Below, piece after piece: positions 29,983 to 38,901 of a stretch of DNA of 62,928 bases. Origin of the DNA: Bacteroidaceae bacterium (GTDB lineage Bacteria > Bacteroidota > Bacteroidia > Bacteroidales > Bacteroidaceae). The notes under the pieces were generated by a model. It did no database searches and was not told where the DNA came from. It saw nothing but the letters and a program-made list of their open reading frames with translations. How positions within the stretch are numbered: position 1 is the first letter of the stretch; each line of letters begins with the position of its first letter. The translations under genes and the position numbers were made by a program. The stretch covers positions 1 through 62,928 of the forward strand of contig CAAGNV010000019.1 in NCBI GenBank assembly GCA_900771425.1. The letters are read 5' to 3'.

Positions 29983-32022
29983 ATGAAAACTAAAGCATCA
30001 AAGAAGTTTACAGCCATTGCCTTTGGCTTCACCCTTCTGTCTTCGTTGTTCACGATGACTTCGTGCGAGGACATGCTCACCGTTGACAACGACGACAAGA
30101 TATACGTCAATGCCAACGATACAGTATATTCATATTTTGGCATACTCAAGGCTGTACAGGACATAGCCGAGCGTCAAATTATACTCGGAGAACTGCGCGG
30201 CGACCTCGTGAGCACAACCCAATACGTTACCGACACGCTCCATGCCATTGCCAACTTCGATGACCCTCAGGACGGAAGTTGCTCAATGCTCAACCTGCGC
30301 GACTATTACAACGTAATCAACAACTGCAACCTATACATCTATAATGCCGACACGTCAGTCGTGAAAAGCAACGTGAAGTACATGTTGCCAGAATACGCAC
30401 AAGTATGCGCCATCAGGGCATGGACCTATCTCATGCTTGTTCAGAACTATGGTTCAGTTCCGTTCATTACAGCCCCTGTTACGTCACTCGACGTCATCGA
30501 CAACTTCGATTACAGCAACAACCTCGTCAATAAAGACAATCTCATTGACAAGATACTCGGCACAGGCATCGACCAGTTCCTTGACACGTACTACCCATCA
30601 TACGGATCATGGGACAACGGTGCTGTAAGCATTGCTGCACGCAAAGCAATATTCCCTATACGACTCATACTCGGCGACATGTATTTGCTCAGAGGAGGCA
30701 GCAACAATGACTATCGCAAGGCTGCACAGTATTATTACGAATACCTGAACAAGACAGCAGGCATCACCACTAGCGAATATTGCATTGCAACAAAGAACAA
30801 AGGCCGCAACGCAACCGAAGAGTTCAAATTTACAAGTTCAAAATGGGGCGATTGGGCAAGTCAATACACTGCCTCTGACATCGCAGACGGCATCACTGCC
30901 ATTCCAAGCAGTGCCAACCGTCAGTTCGGAACGATGCTCACACGCGTTGCCGACATATATGGCTACACTCCTACGTCGAGCCAGTCAAGCAACACCGTAG
31001 AAAGCAGCGACGGTAACCAAGAGACATCTTCATCAGGCGCAATCACAGTGTCGCCCAACTACAAGAGCCAGACTCAGCCTTCAGGAGCCTACGTGACCGT
31101 CAACAAGAACCAGTCGTACATTTACTACGACAACAGCATTGCCGTGCCTGTACGCCTGGAATACGAGAGCGGAGACGCTCGTTATGGTGTATCACGCGAA
31201 GAACATCAGTACGACGGCGAACCGTACGAACTATGCTGCAAGGCAGCACATGGGGCAACATTCTATTACACAATCCCAGTTTATCGCCGTTCACTCGTAT
31301 GGCTGCGACTCGCCGAAGCCATCAACCGCTCCGGTTTCCCACAAATGGCATTTGCAATACTTAAGGACGGACTATGCGAGAACAACCTTCCAAAGCATGC
31401 TATCGAGTACAATACTCACCTGCTGATAAACGAGCAAGGCGATACAGTGCGCAACGAATCAGGCGAATACATCGTCGTGACCGACACCATACCATACTTG
31501 AAACTTAACAATTTCGGTGCAATGTATTATGTTGACAGTCTCGAACTTGACAACTTCTACCTTGATTTCTCCGACGACACATGGAATGGCAACTTCGGTA
31601 TCCATGCACGCGGTTGCGGCTATGGTTCATGGCCTGCACAGGCAAGCAACAATATACGCACTAACATCGGAGGTTACGGCGACAGCATCACGTACGACTA
31701 CTCTAAGCTCATCATCAAGCAAGGCTATGACCCAGCAGTAAAAGATGATGCCATAGAAGCCGTCGAAAACCTTGTCGTTGACGAACTTGCGCTCGAACTC
31801 GCATTCGAAGGCTACCGATTTACCGACCTCGTACGCATAGCCAACCACAAGAACCTTGCAGGCAAAAACGGAACGGAATGGTTAGCAGCAAAGATTGCCG
31901 ACCGCGACATCAGAACCAACCGCTTCAAGGGCACATCATCGGGAGAACGCAACCAAGAAATCTATGGCAAGCTGAAAGACGAAAATAATTGGTATTTCAG
32001 CGTTCCAAAGTGGGGCAAATAG
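29983..32022 (+). CDS. SusD/RagB-like surface lipoprotein (second)
   Basis: This 679-residue partner of the second SusC has a lipobox at TMTSCEDM (C28) with acidic residues after it. The SusD fold shows as LGELRGDLV (about 67), YAQVCAIRAWTYLMLVQNYG (about 135), IRLILGDMYLLRGG (about 227), RRSLVWLRLAEAINR (about 437) and LALELAFEGYRFTDLVRIA (about 602). A serine-, threonine- and asparagine-rich insert (about 325-360, SSQSSNTVESSDGNQETSSS) is unusual for SusD and is probably a flexible surface loop. It is the last gene of the operon, with a strong terminator 83 bases after the stop. Confidence 0.92.
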   Translation: MKTKASKKFTAIAFGFTLLSSLFTMTSCEDMLTVDNDDKIYVNANDTVYSYFGILKAVQDIAERQIILGELRGDLVSTTQYVTDTLHAIANFDDPQDGSCSMLNLRDYYNVINNCNLYIYNADTSVVKSNVKYMLPEYAQVCAIRAWTYLMLVQNYGSVPFITAPVTSLDVIDNFDYSNNLVNKDNLIDKILGTGIDQFLDTYYPSYGSWDNGAVSIAARKAIFPIRLILGDMYLLRGGSNNDYRKAAQYYYEYLNKTAGITTSEYCIATKNKGRNATEEFKFTSSKWGDWASQYTASDIADGITAIPSSANRQFGTMLTRVADIYGYTPTSSQSSNTVESSDGNQETSSSGAITVSPNYKSQTQPSGAYVTVNKNQSYIYYDNSIAVPVRLEYESGDARYGVSREEHQYDGEPYELCCKAAHGATFYYTIPVYRRSLVWLRLAEAINRSGFPQMAFAILKDGLCENNLPKHAIEYNTHLLINEQGDTVRNESGEYIVVTDTIPYLKLNNFGAMYYVDSLELDNFYLDFSDDTWNGNFGIHARGCGYGSWPAQASNNIRTNIGGYGDSITYDYSKLIIKQGYDPAVKDDAIEAVENLVVDELALELAFEGYRFTDLVRIANHKNLAGKNGTEWLAAKIADRDIRTNRFKGTSSGERNQEIYGKLKDENNWYFSVPKWGK

Positions 32023-32104
32023 TATTAGTTCACACTATTCGTCCGTTACTTGAAGCAGATTGATATAACTTACTATCATTTAATCTATTGTAGTAACACA
32101 TTCG

Positions 32105-32139
32105 GTTCCATTGGATATCAATTCCAATGGAACTTTTTT
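32105..32139 (+). terminator. Terminator of the fasciclin/SusCD operon
   Basis: Perfect 11-base arms GTTCCATTGGA and TCCAATGGAAC around TATCAAT, followed directly by six T. It separates the operon from the 1276-residue protein downstream. Confidence 0.88.
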
Positions 32140-32239
32140 ATTTGCAGCTATGGCAAATATAATAACCTATTTTGGCGAACAGCACGCCCAGCTCAGGCAA
32201 GTCATATGGACAACTTGAGCAAATCATATAGGCATTCTG

Positions 32240-32348
32240 TTCCGAAGCAGTGTATCTTCAGCCACGAACGTACACAACTTCGAGCACGAACGTACACAGC
32301 TTCGGACACGAACGTACACAACTTCGGACACGAAAACCCACTGCTTCG
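32240..32348. repeat. Family B intergenic element, copy 2
   Basis: The element runs from CCGAAGCAGTGTATCTTC through three 22-bp units (type CTTCGGACACGAACGTACAC) to CGAAAACCCACTGCTTCG. The ends GAAGCAGTG and CACTGCTTC are exact complements, so the whole element can close into one hairpin. It lies after the SusD terminator and 220 bases before the next promoter. The remaining 32140-32570 shows no credible gene. Confidence 0.82.
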
Positions 32349-32571
32349 AAACATGAAAGCCATCCCTTATTTCAAGACGAAAAGTACCTTGTCTGCAACA
32401 TAAAAAAGCATCACCTGTCACACGAAAGTTCGGACAAGCGATGCCTCCAAAAAGGCACGTACTATTAGAACAAACGCCCGCAATACCTAAAAAACACGTC
32501 AAAACACAACAAATAAGCGCATTTTCAGCAAAAAATCAGCGAGAAAACTTGCTCGTTTCTCAAAAAAGGCG

Positions 32572-32579
32572 TATCTTTG
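32572..32579 (+). promoter_or_regulatory. -7 promoter element of the 1276-residue protein gene
   Basis: TATCTTTG is a perfect match to TAnnTTTG, with TTG about 20 bases upstream as a possible -33 element. A leader of roughly 110 bases follows, holding an 18-codon ORF of doubtful meaning at 32589-32645. Confidence 0.65.
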
Positions 32580-32697
32580 TGCACTTTTATGTACGGACGT
32601 ATCTACATACACACGCGTGCATTAACACCGAAGAAAGCGAATTAAACAATTTATAAACAATTTTATTATTAATCCTTAAACAAAAACAAAAAAGCGT

Positions 32698-35600
32698 ATG
32701 AAGAAATTCACAGCAATTTTCGTTGCATTGATGTGCTTCGCAGCAACATCATTTGCAGGTGATCTTCTCACTGCTGACATGTTCCACTCATGGGGTGGTT
32801 ACGAAGCAGGTGCAGAAGACAAGGGCGCAACAGGCTGTTCATATCACATGAACGAAGCCTCAGCCTCTGACGGTCTGCCTTACGGTGACGGTAATGTTTA
32901 TTACCTGAACTATGCAGACCTGACTTCTTATGGCAAGCTCGTTCTCGAGTTTACCGAAGGCACTCCACGTCTTCTCTTCAACCGTGAAGGTGACAACGGA
33001 CCTCTTCACCCAGAAATCAATGGTTCTACAGGTATGGAGTATGTAGTAGCAGAAGCAGGCAAGTGGACAATCGACCTCGAAGCTATCACTGCTGCATTCG
33101 GTTATGCTCACCTCAACTGCATCAAGGGTGCAAACTGGGCAAACGTAACAATCACAACAGCTGAGCTCATCGCTAAGGCAACTCCAGAGCCAAACGTAAA
33201 GTGCAACCTCCTCGATGATGCATCATTCGGCTTCAACGACGGTACAGTTGGTGGATGGCACTATCTCGGTTGGAACAACGGAGGTACAGCAACCAACGTA
33301 GCTCCAGGTTACGGCAACAGCGCAGGTGCTATGGCTCTCACAAGCACTAACCCTGCAGGCGATCCATGGGGTGCACAGCTTCTCTGCTCACTCAAGCCAG
33401 GTGCTAAGCTCGAAATCGGTAAGACTTATACCGTATCATTCTGGGCTAAGGGTGACGTTGAAGGCGACTTCATCGCTCCAGGTGCAGGTGGTTGGCCTGA
33501 TCCAGAATGGAACAATGCAGAACCAGCAGTTCTCTCAACAGAATGGCAGCTCTACACATACAAGCTCGTATGTGACGCAAGCAACACTGCAGCAGGTGGC
33601 AACACTCAGATCTACTTCAACCAGGGTAAGTTGACTGGTACAGCTTATGTTGACCAAGTCATAGTAACTGAAGATGTAAACGATCAGCCACTCACAACTG
33701 ACCTCTACAAGGACTACACAACTAACCCAGCAGGCGACGCATTCGCAACAGACCTCAACCTCAACGTAAACACTCGTACCGTTTATGGTAACAAGTCTAT
33801 CTTCGCTGAGCGTTATGCTGACCTCACTCCTTGGAACTACATGACAGTTGTATTCGACACAAGCAAGGCTCCAGGTACTCCACAGCTCATCTTCAACCGT
33901 CAGGGTGTAGAAGACCAGAGCCCAGAATTCCTCGAGATTAACAGTGCTTCAAGCGAATACGTAAGCTACAGCCAAGTTGACGGTACAGTTAACTTCTGGA
34001 TCATCGACCTTTCTAAGATTACTGAAGCAGAAGGTTTCGCACACCTTAATATTATTAGAGGTGACAAGTTCGTTGAAACTTACGTAACCAAGCTCAAGCT
34101 CTATCAGGACGATCCAGCTCCAGGTCGCTTCGCTGACGTTGACTACTACCTCTTCAACGAGAGCGCAGGTGCATGGCTCGGTGGCGCTAACGCAGTAGGC
34201 GTTCAGGCATCACTCATCAAGCACCCTCAGCCATTCAAGATCATCTACTCTTATGGTGACTACATGATCGACTCTTACACTTATGCACAGTTCAACAAGA
34301 ACAACCACTTCCTTGGCGCAGACCTCAACCTCAACTCTGCAGCTACAGAATTGGGCATCGCTACATTCGACGACGGTTACTCAATCGCTATCGACGGCAG
34401 CTACCTCAGCGACAACGACACTACAGTCCTCGCTACTCTCGCTGGCAAGACAGATGCAGGCAAGTGGATTTTCTACACTAAGGATCAGCTCGAAGCTAAG
34501 ATGCTTGACGAAAACGATCCATTCATCGACGCTACATTCTATGCACAGGTTCCTAACTTCAGCAACCTCCAGTGCTACACAGAAAAGGGTCAGTCACCTT
34601 GGACAATTGACAACAAGTCAGTAAACATCACTCTCGCTGGTAACGCAGACAACCGTATCGCAGAATCAAGCAAGAACCCATTCGAGATTTCTCAGACTCT
34701 CACTGGTCTCCCTACAGGTATCTACCGTATCGATGCTCAGGCTGCAGTTCTTGACAACTCAAATGCATACGACGGAACTAACTACCCAGTTATCTACGGT
34801 AACTACCTTGAGTCATCATTCAACAGCCTCGACGAATCACTCCGCGGTGGCGCAACTTCTTACAACGTATCAGACGCATTCTCTGCAGGTGAATACCAGA
34901 TTGCTCCTATGTTCGTAGTAGTAACAGACGGTACACTCAAGATCGGTGCTAAGGGCGACAACGCTAACATCAAGGCATTCTTCGACAACTTCGAACTCAC
35001 TTACATTGGCGACGACATCATCGCTGAAGGTGAATACTACCTCTACAACGAAGAAGCAGGTGCATGGCTCGGTGGTGCAAACTCATGGGGTACTCAGGCA
35101 TCTCTCATCAAGCACGGTATGCCAGTATATATCGGCGAACACCAGGGTGGTAATGTTTACACTATCAACACTTACACTTACAACAGCGCTGCTCAGCACT
35201 ATCTCGGTGCAAACCTCTACATCGACGCAGACAAGACAGGTCTCTCATTCGAGAAGGTAGGTGAAGCAGAAAACGAATACATCATCTCTGCAAACGGCAC
35301 ATATATCGGTACAAGCGCTGACGCTGCTGCTTACGCAGGCAACGACGACGAAGGCACATTTGTAACTCCAGTAGCTCTCACATCAACAACAGATGCTTCA
35401 CAGGCAACTCACTGGTTCCTCGTAACACGTGCTGAGCGCGAAGCTACACTCGCAGATGCAACTCTCGACCAGTCAGTTGACGCTACATTCTTCATCGAAG
35501 TTCCTAACTTCAGCCGTAACCAGGCATTCAAAGCTCAGGGTCAGTCACCTTGGACAAAGGAAGCTGCTAACTGCAACCTCAGCGGTGGTGACTACACTAA

Positions 35601-36528
35601 CAACAATGCAGAATCATGGCGTTCTTCTAACGGCTTCAAGGTTTACCAGACTCTCAACAACCTCCCTAACGGTGTTTACAAACTCTATGCACAGGGTGCT
35701 GTTTGTGACTACTCAAAGACAAACGAAGACCTCGCTCACCTCTATGCAAACGAAAAGCAGCGTCCATTCGTAGTTTCTTCACAGGCTACTACTCAGGACG
35801 GTGGTGAAAACTCAATGTCTGAAATGTCAGCAAGCTTCTCAGCTGGCAAGTATCAGCTCAAGCCAATCTTCGTACTCGTAACAGACGGTACACTCGAAGT
35901 TGGTGTTGAATCTTCACGCACTGACACATGGGCAGTTTGGGATAACTTCGAACTCTACTACCTCGGTGCAGACGTTGACACAGTTCACGTTGGTCCATAC
36001 TGGGAAATGGTAGCAAGCGACAAGGTACAGATCGAATACGAAGAAGGTGCAACAGTTAAGGAAGCAGGTCTCCAGGTAGCTGGTTACCTCAATGCTCTCC
36101 ACGCAACAAGCGTTGACGAACTCGTTCTCTTCGCAGTTGACACTAACGCAGGTCTTACATTCGAACCTTACTCATGGGTTAACTTCACAGGCTTCTACGA
36201 TGCAGCAGGTAGCGTATCAGGTGTTGCTAACGCAGCAATGAAGGCTAACCTCGACCTCAACGCAGCTAAGCTCACAATTGAGAACGTAGAAGAAACTGAC
36301 GAACCACGTTACCACGCTTACGCAGTAGTTGCTAACCCTGCAAAGGAAAAGGCAGTCCTCGTTGACATCGAAGTTGACTTCATCGACCGCGCTGACTATG
36401 CAGCAACAGCAATCGACAACGTAGCAGTTAAGGCTAACAAGCAGATCTTCGACCTCACAGGACGTGAAGTTAAGAAGGCAGCTAACGGCGTTTACATCAT
36501 CAACGGTGTTAAGAAGTTCGTTAAGTAA
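32698..36528 (+). CDS. Large modular secreted protein, probable glycan binder
   Basis: The 1276-residue protein has a signal peptide (to SFAG, about 21) and no enzyme motif. I read the layout as module A (about 22-160), a CBM4/9-like sandwich (about 166-321, NLLDDASFGFNDG), A' (about 331-468), B (about 480-775), B' (about 776-1090) and a C-terminal region ending in IFDLTGREV, GVYIINGVKKF and VK, a short Bacteroidetes C-terminal sorting-like motif. A/A' share the LIFNRQG/LLFNREG and FAHLN patterns; B/B' share GAWLGGAN and QASLIKH. Codon use is strongly biased (GCT, CTC, AAG, GGT), like xylA, which suggests very high expression. It has its own promoter and terminator next to the xylan locus. 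A surface or extracellular xylan-binding role is inferred, not shown. Confidence 0.75.
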   Translation: MKKFTAIFVALMCFAATSFAGDLLTADMFHSWGGYEAGAEDKGATGCSYHMNEASASDGLPYGDGNVYYLNYADLTSYGKLVLEFTEGTPRLLFNREGDNGPLHPEINGSTGMEYVVAEAGKWTIDLEAITAAFGYAHLNCIKGANWANVTITTAELIAKATPEPNVKCNLLDDASFGFNDGTVGGWHYLGWNNGGTATNVAPGYGNSAGAMALTSTNPAGDPWGAQLLCSLKPGAKLEIGKTYTVSFWAKGDVEGDFIAPGAGGWPDPEWNNAEPAVLSTEWQLYTYKLVCDASNTAAGGNTQIYFNQGKLTGTAYVDQVIVTEDVNDQPLTTDLYKDYTTNPAGDAFATDLNLNVNTRTVYGNKSIFAERYADLTPWNYMTVVFDTSKAPGTPQLIFNRQGVEDQSPEFLEINSASSEYVSYSQVDGTVNFWIIDLSKITEAEGFAHLNIIRGDKFVETYVTKLKLYQDDPAPGRFADVDYYLFNESAGAWLGGANAVGVQASLIKHPQPFKIIYSYGDYMIDSYTYAQFNKNNHFLGADLNLNSAATELGIATFDDGYSIAIDGSYLSDNDTTVLATLAGKTDAGKWIFYTKDQLEAKMLDENDPFIDATFYAQVPNFSNLQCYTEKGQSPWTIDNKSVNITLAGNADNRIAESSKNPFEISQTLTGLPTGIYRIDAQAAVLDNSNAYDGTNYPVIYGNYLESSFNSLDESLRGGATSYNVSDAFSAGEYQIAPMFVVVTDGTLKIGAKGDNANIKAFFDNFELTYIGDDIIAEGEYYLYNEEAGAWLGGANSWGTQASLIKHGMPVYIGEHQGGNVYTINTYTYNSAAQHYLGANLYIDADKTGLSFEKVGEAENEYIISANGTYIGTSADAAAYAGNDDEGTFVTPVALTSTTDASQATHWFLVTRAEREATLADATLDQSVDATFFIEVPNFSRNQAFKAQGQSPWTKEAANCNLSGGDYTNNNAESWRSSNGFKVYQTLNNLPNGVYKLYAQGAVCDYSKTNEDLAHLYANEKQRPFVVSSQATTQDGGENSMSEMSASFSAGKYQLKPIFVLVTDGTLEVGVESSRTDTWAVWDNFELYYLGADVDTVHVGPYWEMVASDKVQIEYEEGATVKEAGLQVAGYLNALHATSVDELVLFAVDTNAGLTFEPYSWVNFTGFYDAAGSVSGVANAAMKANLDLNAAKLTIENVEETDEPRYHAYAVVANPAKEKAVLVDIEVDFIDRADYAATAIDNVAVKANKQIFDLTGREVKKAANGVYIINGVKKFVK

Positions 36529-36551
36529 TTAACAGACTAACATACTTATTA

Positions 36552-36588
36552 AAAGATGCCCGGCAGGTTGTCGGGCATCTTTTTTTTG
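36552..36588 (+). terminator. Terminator of the 1276-residue protein gene
   Basis: Perfect 11-base arms AAAGATGCCCG and CGGGCATCTTT run into an eight-T tract; a textbook intrinsic terminator 24 bases after the stop codon. Confidence 0.93.
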
Positions 36589-36713
36589 TTAAATATGCCA
36601 CGTTGGTACATACATAGAATCGATGAATCACGTCATGTATGACGAATATTGCCTGAATTGCTTAATCATTTCAGAGATGTATTATAACAATTCTCTATGA
36701 CGGCAGCTTTTAA

Positions 36714-36806
36714 AGTTTACTGTGGCGTCGCTGTTGTTTACTACCACGACGGTGCAGTACACTACTGCGACGTGACAGATTACTGCACCGTCGATGCAGT
36801 AATAAG
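36714..36806. repeat. Family A intergenic element, copy 2
   Basis: Three direct units of about 21 bp (for example GTTTACTACCACGACGGTGC) are followed by an inverted unit (ATTACTGCACCGTC) and the ending GTAATAAG. GACGGTGCAGT and ACTGCACCGTC are perfect 11-base complements 23 bases apart, and TTACTGCA/TGCAGTAA can also pair. This copy is the most diverged of the three. Confidence 0.75.
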
Positions 36807-37277
36807 TATAGAGGAAGATTATGTGAATATAAGCATCACTAAATTTGTTTCCGAACACTTTTCTGGTTATTCGTGTCAGACATTGGAACTAAAGCAGTTT
36901 ATTCTTTTGTTTCAACATTACTTCTGCATCGTACACAGTTCGGGCAAGCAATTGTACTTACATATACGCGCGCGCGTTATATTATATAGGTATATATGAG
37001 ATTTGGCATCACCGTGATTCATTGAGCCACTTGCAAACGACAAAGCACCTAATGTTTGACTTTTGCTCGCCCTTCCAGCAAACATTTCGAATGCCATTGT
37101 GCGAAAGAGAATACAATGTACCTATAAGAAAAAGCATGCAAAACGATGCAAATCGCAGCGAGTACTATAGTTTTAACAATCAGTCACTAAAGCACAGATG
37201 TTTCATTCGAATAAATAAAAGTTACAATATTACAAACTTTTTTCATGTCTTTTACCTTTCCTTCGGATAAAAATAAT
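36807..37277. other. Gene-free upstream region of the xylan operon
   Basis: No credible gene is present on either strand. A run of alternating CG (ACGCGCGCGCGT) followed by TA-rich alternating sequence lies at about 36965-36996 and could be prone to unusual DNA forms. A direct repeat ATGCAAA at 37136-37142 and 37146-37152, with 10-bp spacing, is a candidate site for the AraC domain of the regulator, by analogy only. Nothing else stands out. Confidence 0.4.
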
Positions 37278-37285
37278 TAACTTTG
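37278..37285 (+). promoter_or_regulatory. -7 promoter element of the xylan operon
   Basis: TAACTTTG matches TAnnTTTG exactly and is followed by about 130 bases of leader before the transporter start at 37425. Confidence 0.65.
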
Positions 37286-37424
37286 TAGCGAATTTGTGGA
37301 AATAGCGTGCTTAAACAGGCAAGTGTGCATTGATATGAGCAAAAGCAGAAACCCAATACCATCAAAGACAATCTTACACAGAACGACCAAAAACTAATTA
37401 GAACAACTTAAAATCAAATCAAAT

Positions 37425-38825
37425 ATGGCAACAAATCAAAACGAATCAACAGGATTCTACAAACTCAGTTGGTTACAGAGAATCGGTTTCGGTTCAGGTG
37501 ACCTGGCACAGAACTTAATTTTCCAGACGGTAGCAACATTCTTGATGATCTACCTCTGCACAGTATTGAAGATTAGTCCCGTTTTCGTCAGCGGACTTAT
37601 TCTTGCAGTTCGACTCTTTGACTGTATATGGAGCCCTATCGTAGGACGCTACATAGACAATCACAATCCTAAGTTGGGTAAGTATCGCACTTATCTGCTC
37701 TACGGTGGTATTCCACTCACAATCGCAGCATGCTGTCTGATGCTCCCAATGGCAGCCGAGTGGTCTATGACCATGCGTATCATTTACGCAACAGTCAGCT
37801 ACACCCTGCTTAGCATGATTTACTCCGTAGTAAATATCCCTTACGGTTCAATCATGGCCAGCATGACTCGCGACAACGACGAGGTCCTTATCCTGACATC
37901 TACACGAATGGTATGTGCCAACATCGGTCAGATTGTTGTTCAGGCAGGTTTCCCTATCGGGCTCGCTATCGTTGCAGGCCAGTCAATCGACTGGAACCAG
38001 GCAATCTTCATGGCAATCGGTACTATTCCTGCATTCATCATCCTGCCTTTGCTTCCTGTACTGAAGAAGGCATTAGGCAAGAAAGGTCTCTATTACGTAC
38101 TCCTCTCTATCGGTTTCGTAGGATTTGTTGTACTCTACGCAATCGGCAAGTTTGCTGATGTCCAGAACTGCAACACAATTGTCCAGATTGCTAAAGTCAT
38201 GACAGGTGTCGGTCTGCTCGTAGGTTCACTCATGTGGGCACTCGTTCCTGAAGTCATTACAGAAGCCGAATATCGTACCGGCAACCGCCCTGCAGCTACA
38301 GTCAATGCCCTTGCAGGTGTTGCATTCAAGGCAGGTTTCTCTATTGCTGGTTGGATTACACCATTAGTAATGGGATGGTTAGGATTCAACTTGGCAAATG
38401 AAGTATCAGCTTTGCCTGGTGGTCCAGACGCATGGTTCATCGTTATCAGCGTATTTGCACTTGCTGGTTTCATCCTCTTGACACTTTGTTTCCTTGGCTG
38501 TAAGGAAAACATCGTTACAACTCCTGAAAAGCCTGCAACATACGGCGAGATGTTCAAGGAATTCAAGGCTAACAAGTGTCTGCAACTGATGCTTTGGATC
38601 TTCGTTGTTGTATTCCTTGCTTCATTCATCGCAGCACCAGTGAACGCATATTACACGAAGTTGGCAGACTATTCAGAAGCAGTAAAGGAAGCAATCCTTT
38701 GGTTCACTACTATCATCCCAGCAATCCTCCTCATCGTAGTCGGATATCTCATCTACAAGTATCCTCTTACTGATGAGAAGCTCGATGAAATGAACAGAGA
38801 GATTGAAGCAAGAAACGCAAAATAG
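37425..38825 (+). CDS. GPH-family (xylo-)oligosaccharide:cation symporter
   Basis: This 466-residue inner-membrane carrier has about twelve membrane helices. It belongs to the glycoside-pentoside-hexuronide family, seen in GSGDLAQNLIF (D26, N30 in helix 1), LAVRLFDCIWSPIVGRYIDN with the helix 2-3 Asp (about 61-80), and the central loop YRTGNRPAATVNALAG (about 284). It probably imports xylo-oligosaccharides or xylosides with Na+ or H+ from the periplasm. It is the first gene of the xylan operon (symporter, GH10, GH43, xylB, xylA) and matches the position of the symporter gene in the P. bryantii xylanase cluster. A hairpin lies between its stop and the GH10 gene. Confidence 0.9.
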   Translation: MATNQNESTGFYKLSWLQRIGFGSGDLAQNLIFQTVATFLMIYLCTVLKISPVFVSGLILAVRLFDCIWSPIVGRYIDNHNPKLGKYRTYLLYGGIPLTIAACCLMLPMAAEWSMTMRIIYATVSYTLLSMIYSVVNIPYGSIMASMTRDNDEVLILTSTRMVCANIGQIVVQAGFPIGLAIVAGQSIDWNQAIFMAIGTIPAFIILPLLPVLKKALGKKGLYYVLLSIGFVGFVVLYAIGKFADVQNCNTIVQIAKVMTGVGLLVGSLMWALVPEVITEAEYRTGNRPAATVNALAGVAFKAGFSIAGWITPLVMGWLGFNLANEVSALPGGPDAWFIVISVFALAGFILLTLCFLGCKENIVTTPEKPATYGEMFKEFKANKCLQLMLWIFVVVFLASFIAAPVNAYYTKLADYSEAVKEAILWFTTIIPAILLIVVGYLIYKYPLTDEKLDEMNREIEARNAK

Positions 38826-38836
38826 ACTAAAACAAC

Positions 38837-38867
38837 AAGCAATGTACTTTTTACGAGTACATTGCTT
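38837..38867 (+). other. Intra-operon hairpin between symporter and GH10 genes
   Basis: AAGCAATGTACT and AGTACATTGCTT are perfect 12-base arms around a seven-base loop (TTTTACG). No T tract follows, so it is less likely to end transcription than to stabilise mRNA ends or reduce read-through, setting different amounts of carrier and xylanase. Confidence 0.65.
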
Positions 38868-38901
38868 ACACTTATATAAAAATAAGCGTAGTTATATCGA
38901 C

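Noticed and set aside
32240..32348. CRISPR array
   Set aside because: Units of 22 bp follow each other directly without spacers, copies are few, and there are no cas genes in the window.
32589..32645. 18-codon ORF in the leader of the 1276-residue protein gene
   Set aside because: It starts close to the expected transcription start, but nothing in its sequence links it to the downstream gene; probably chance.
32441..32656. Plus-strand ORF of 71 codons upstream of the 1276-residue protein gene
   Set aside because: It contains the promoter at 32572-32579 and shows no protein-like pattern.
36697..37270. Two plus-strand ORFs (36697-36999 and 37022-37270)
   Set aside because: The first is Family A repeat sequence in its first half; the second has no start signal, no recognisable pattern and ends in the promoter region of the xylan operon.
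38803..38901. Upstream start for the GH10 xylanase
   Set aside because: It lies inside the symporter gene, and the signal peptide begins at the ATG at 38902.
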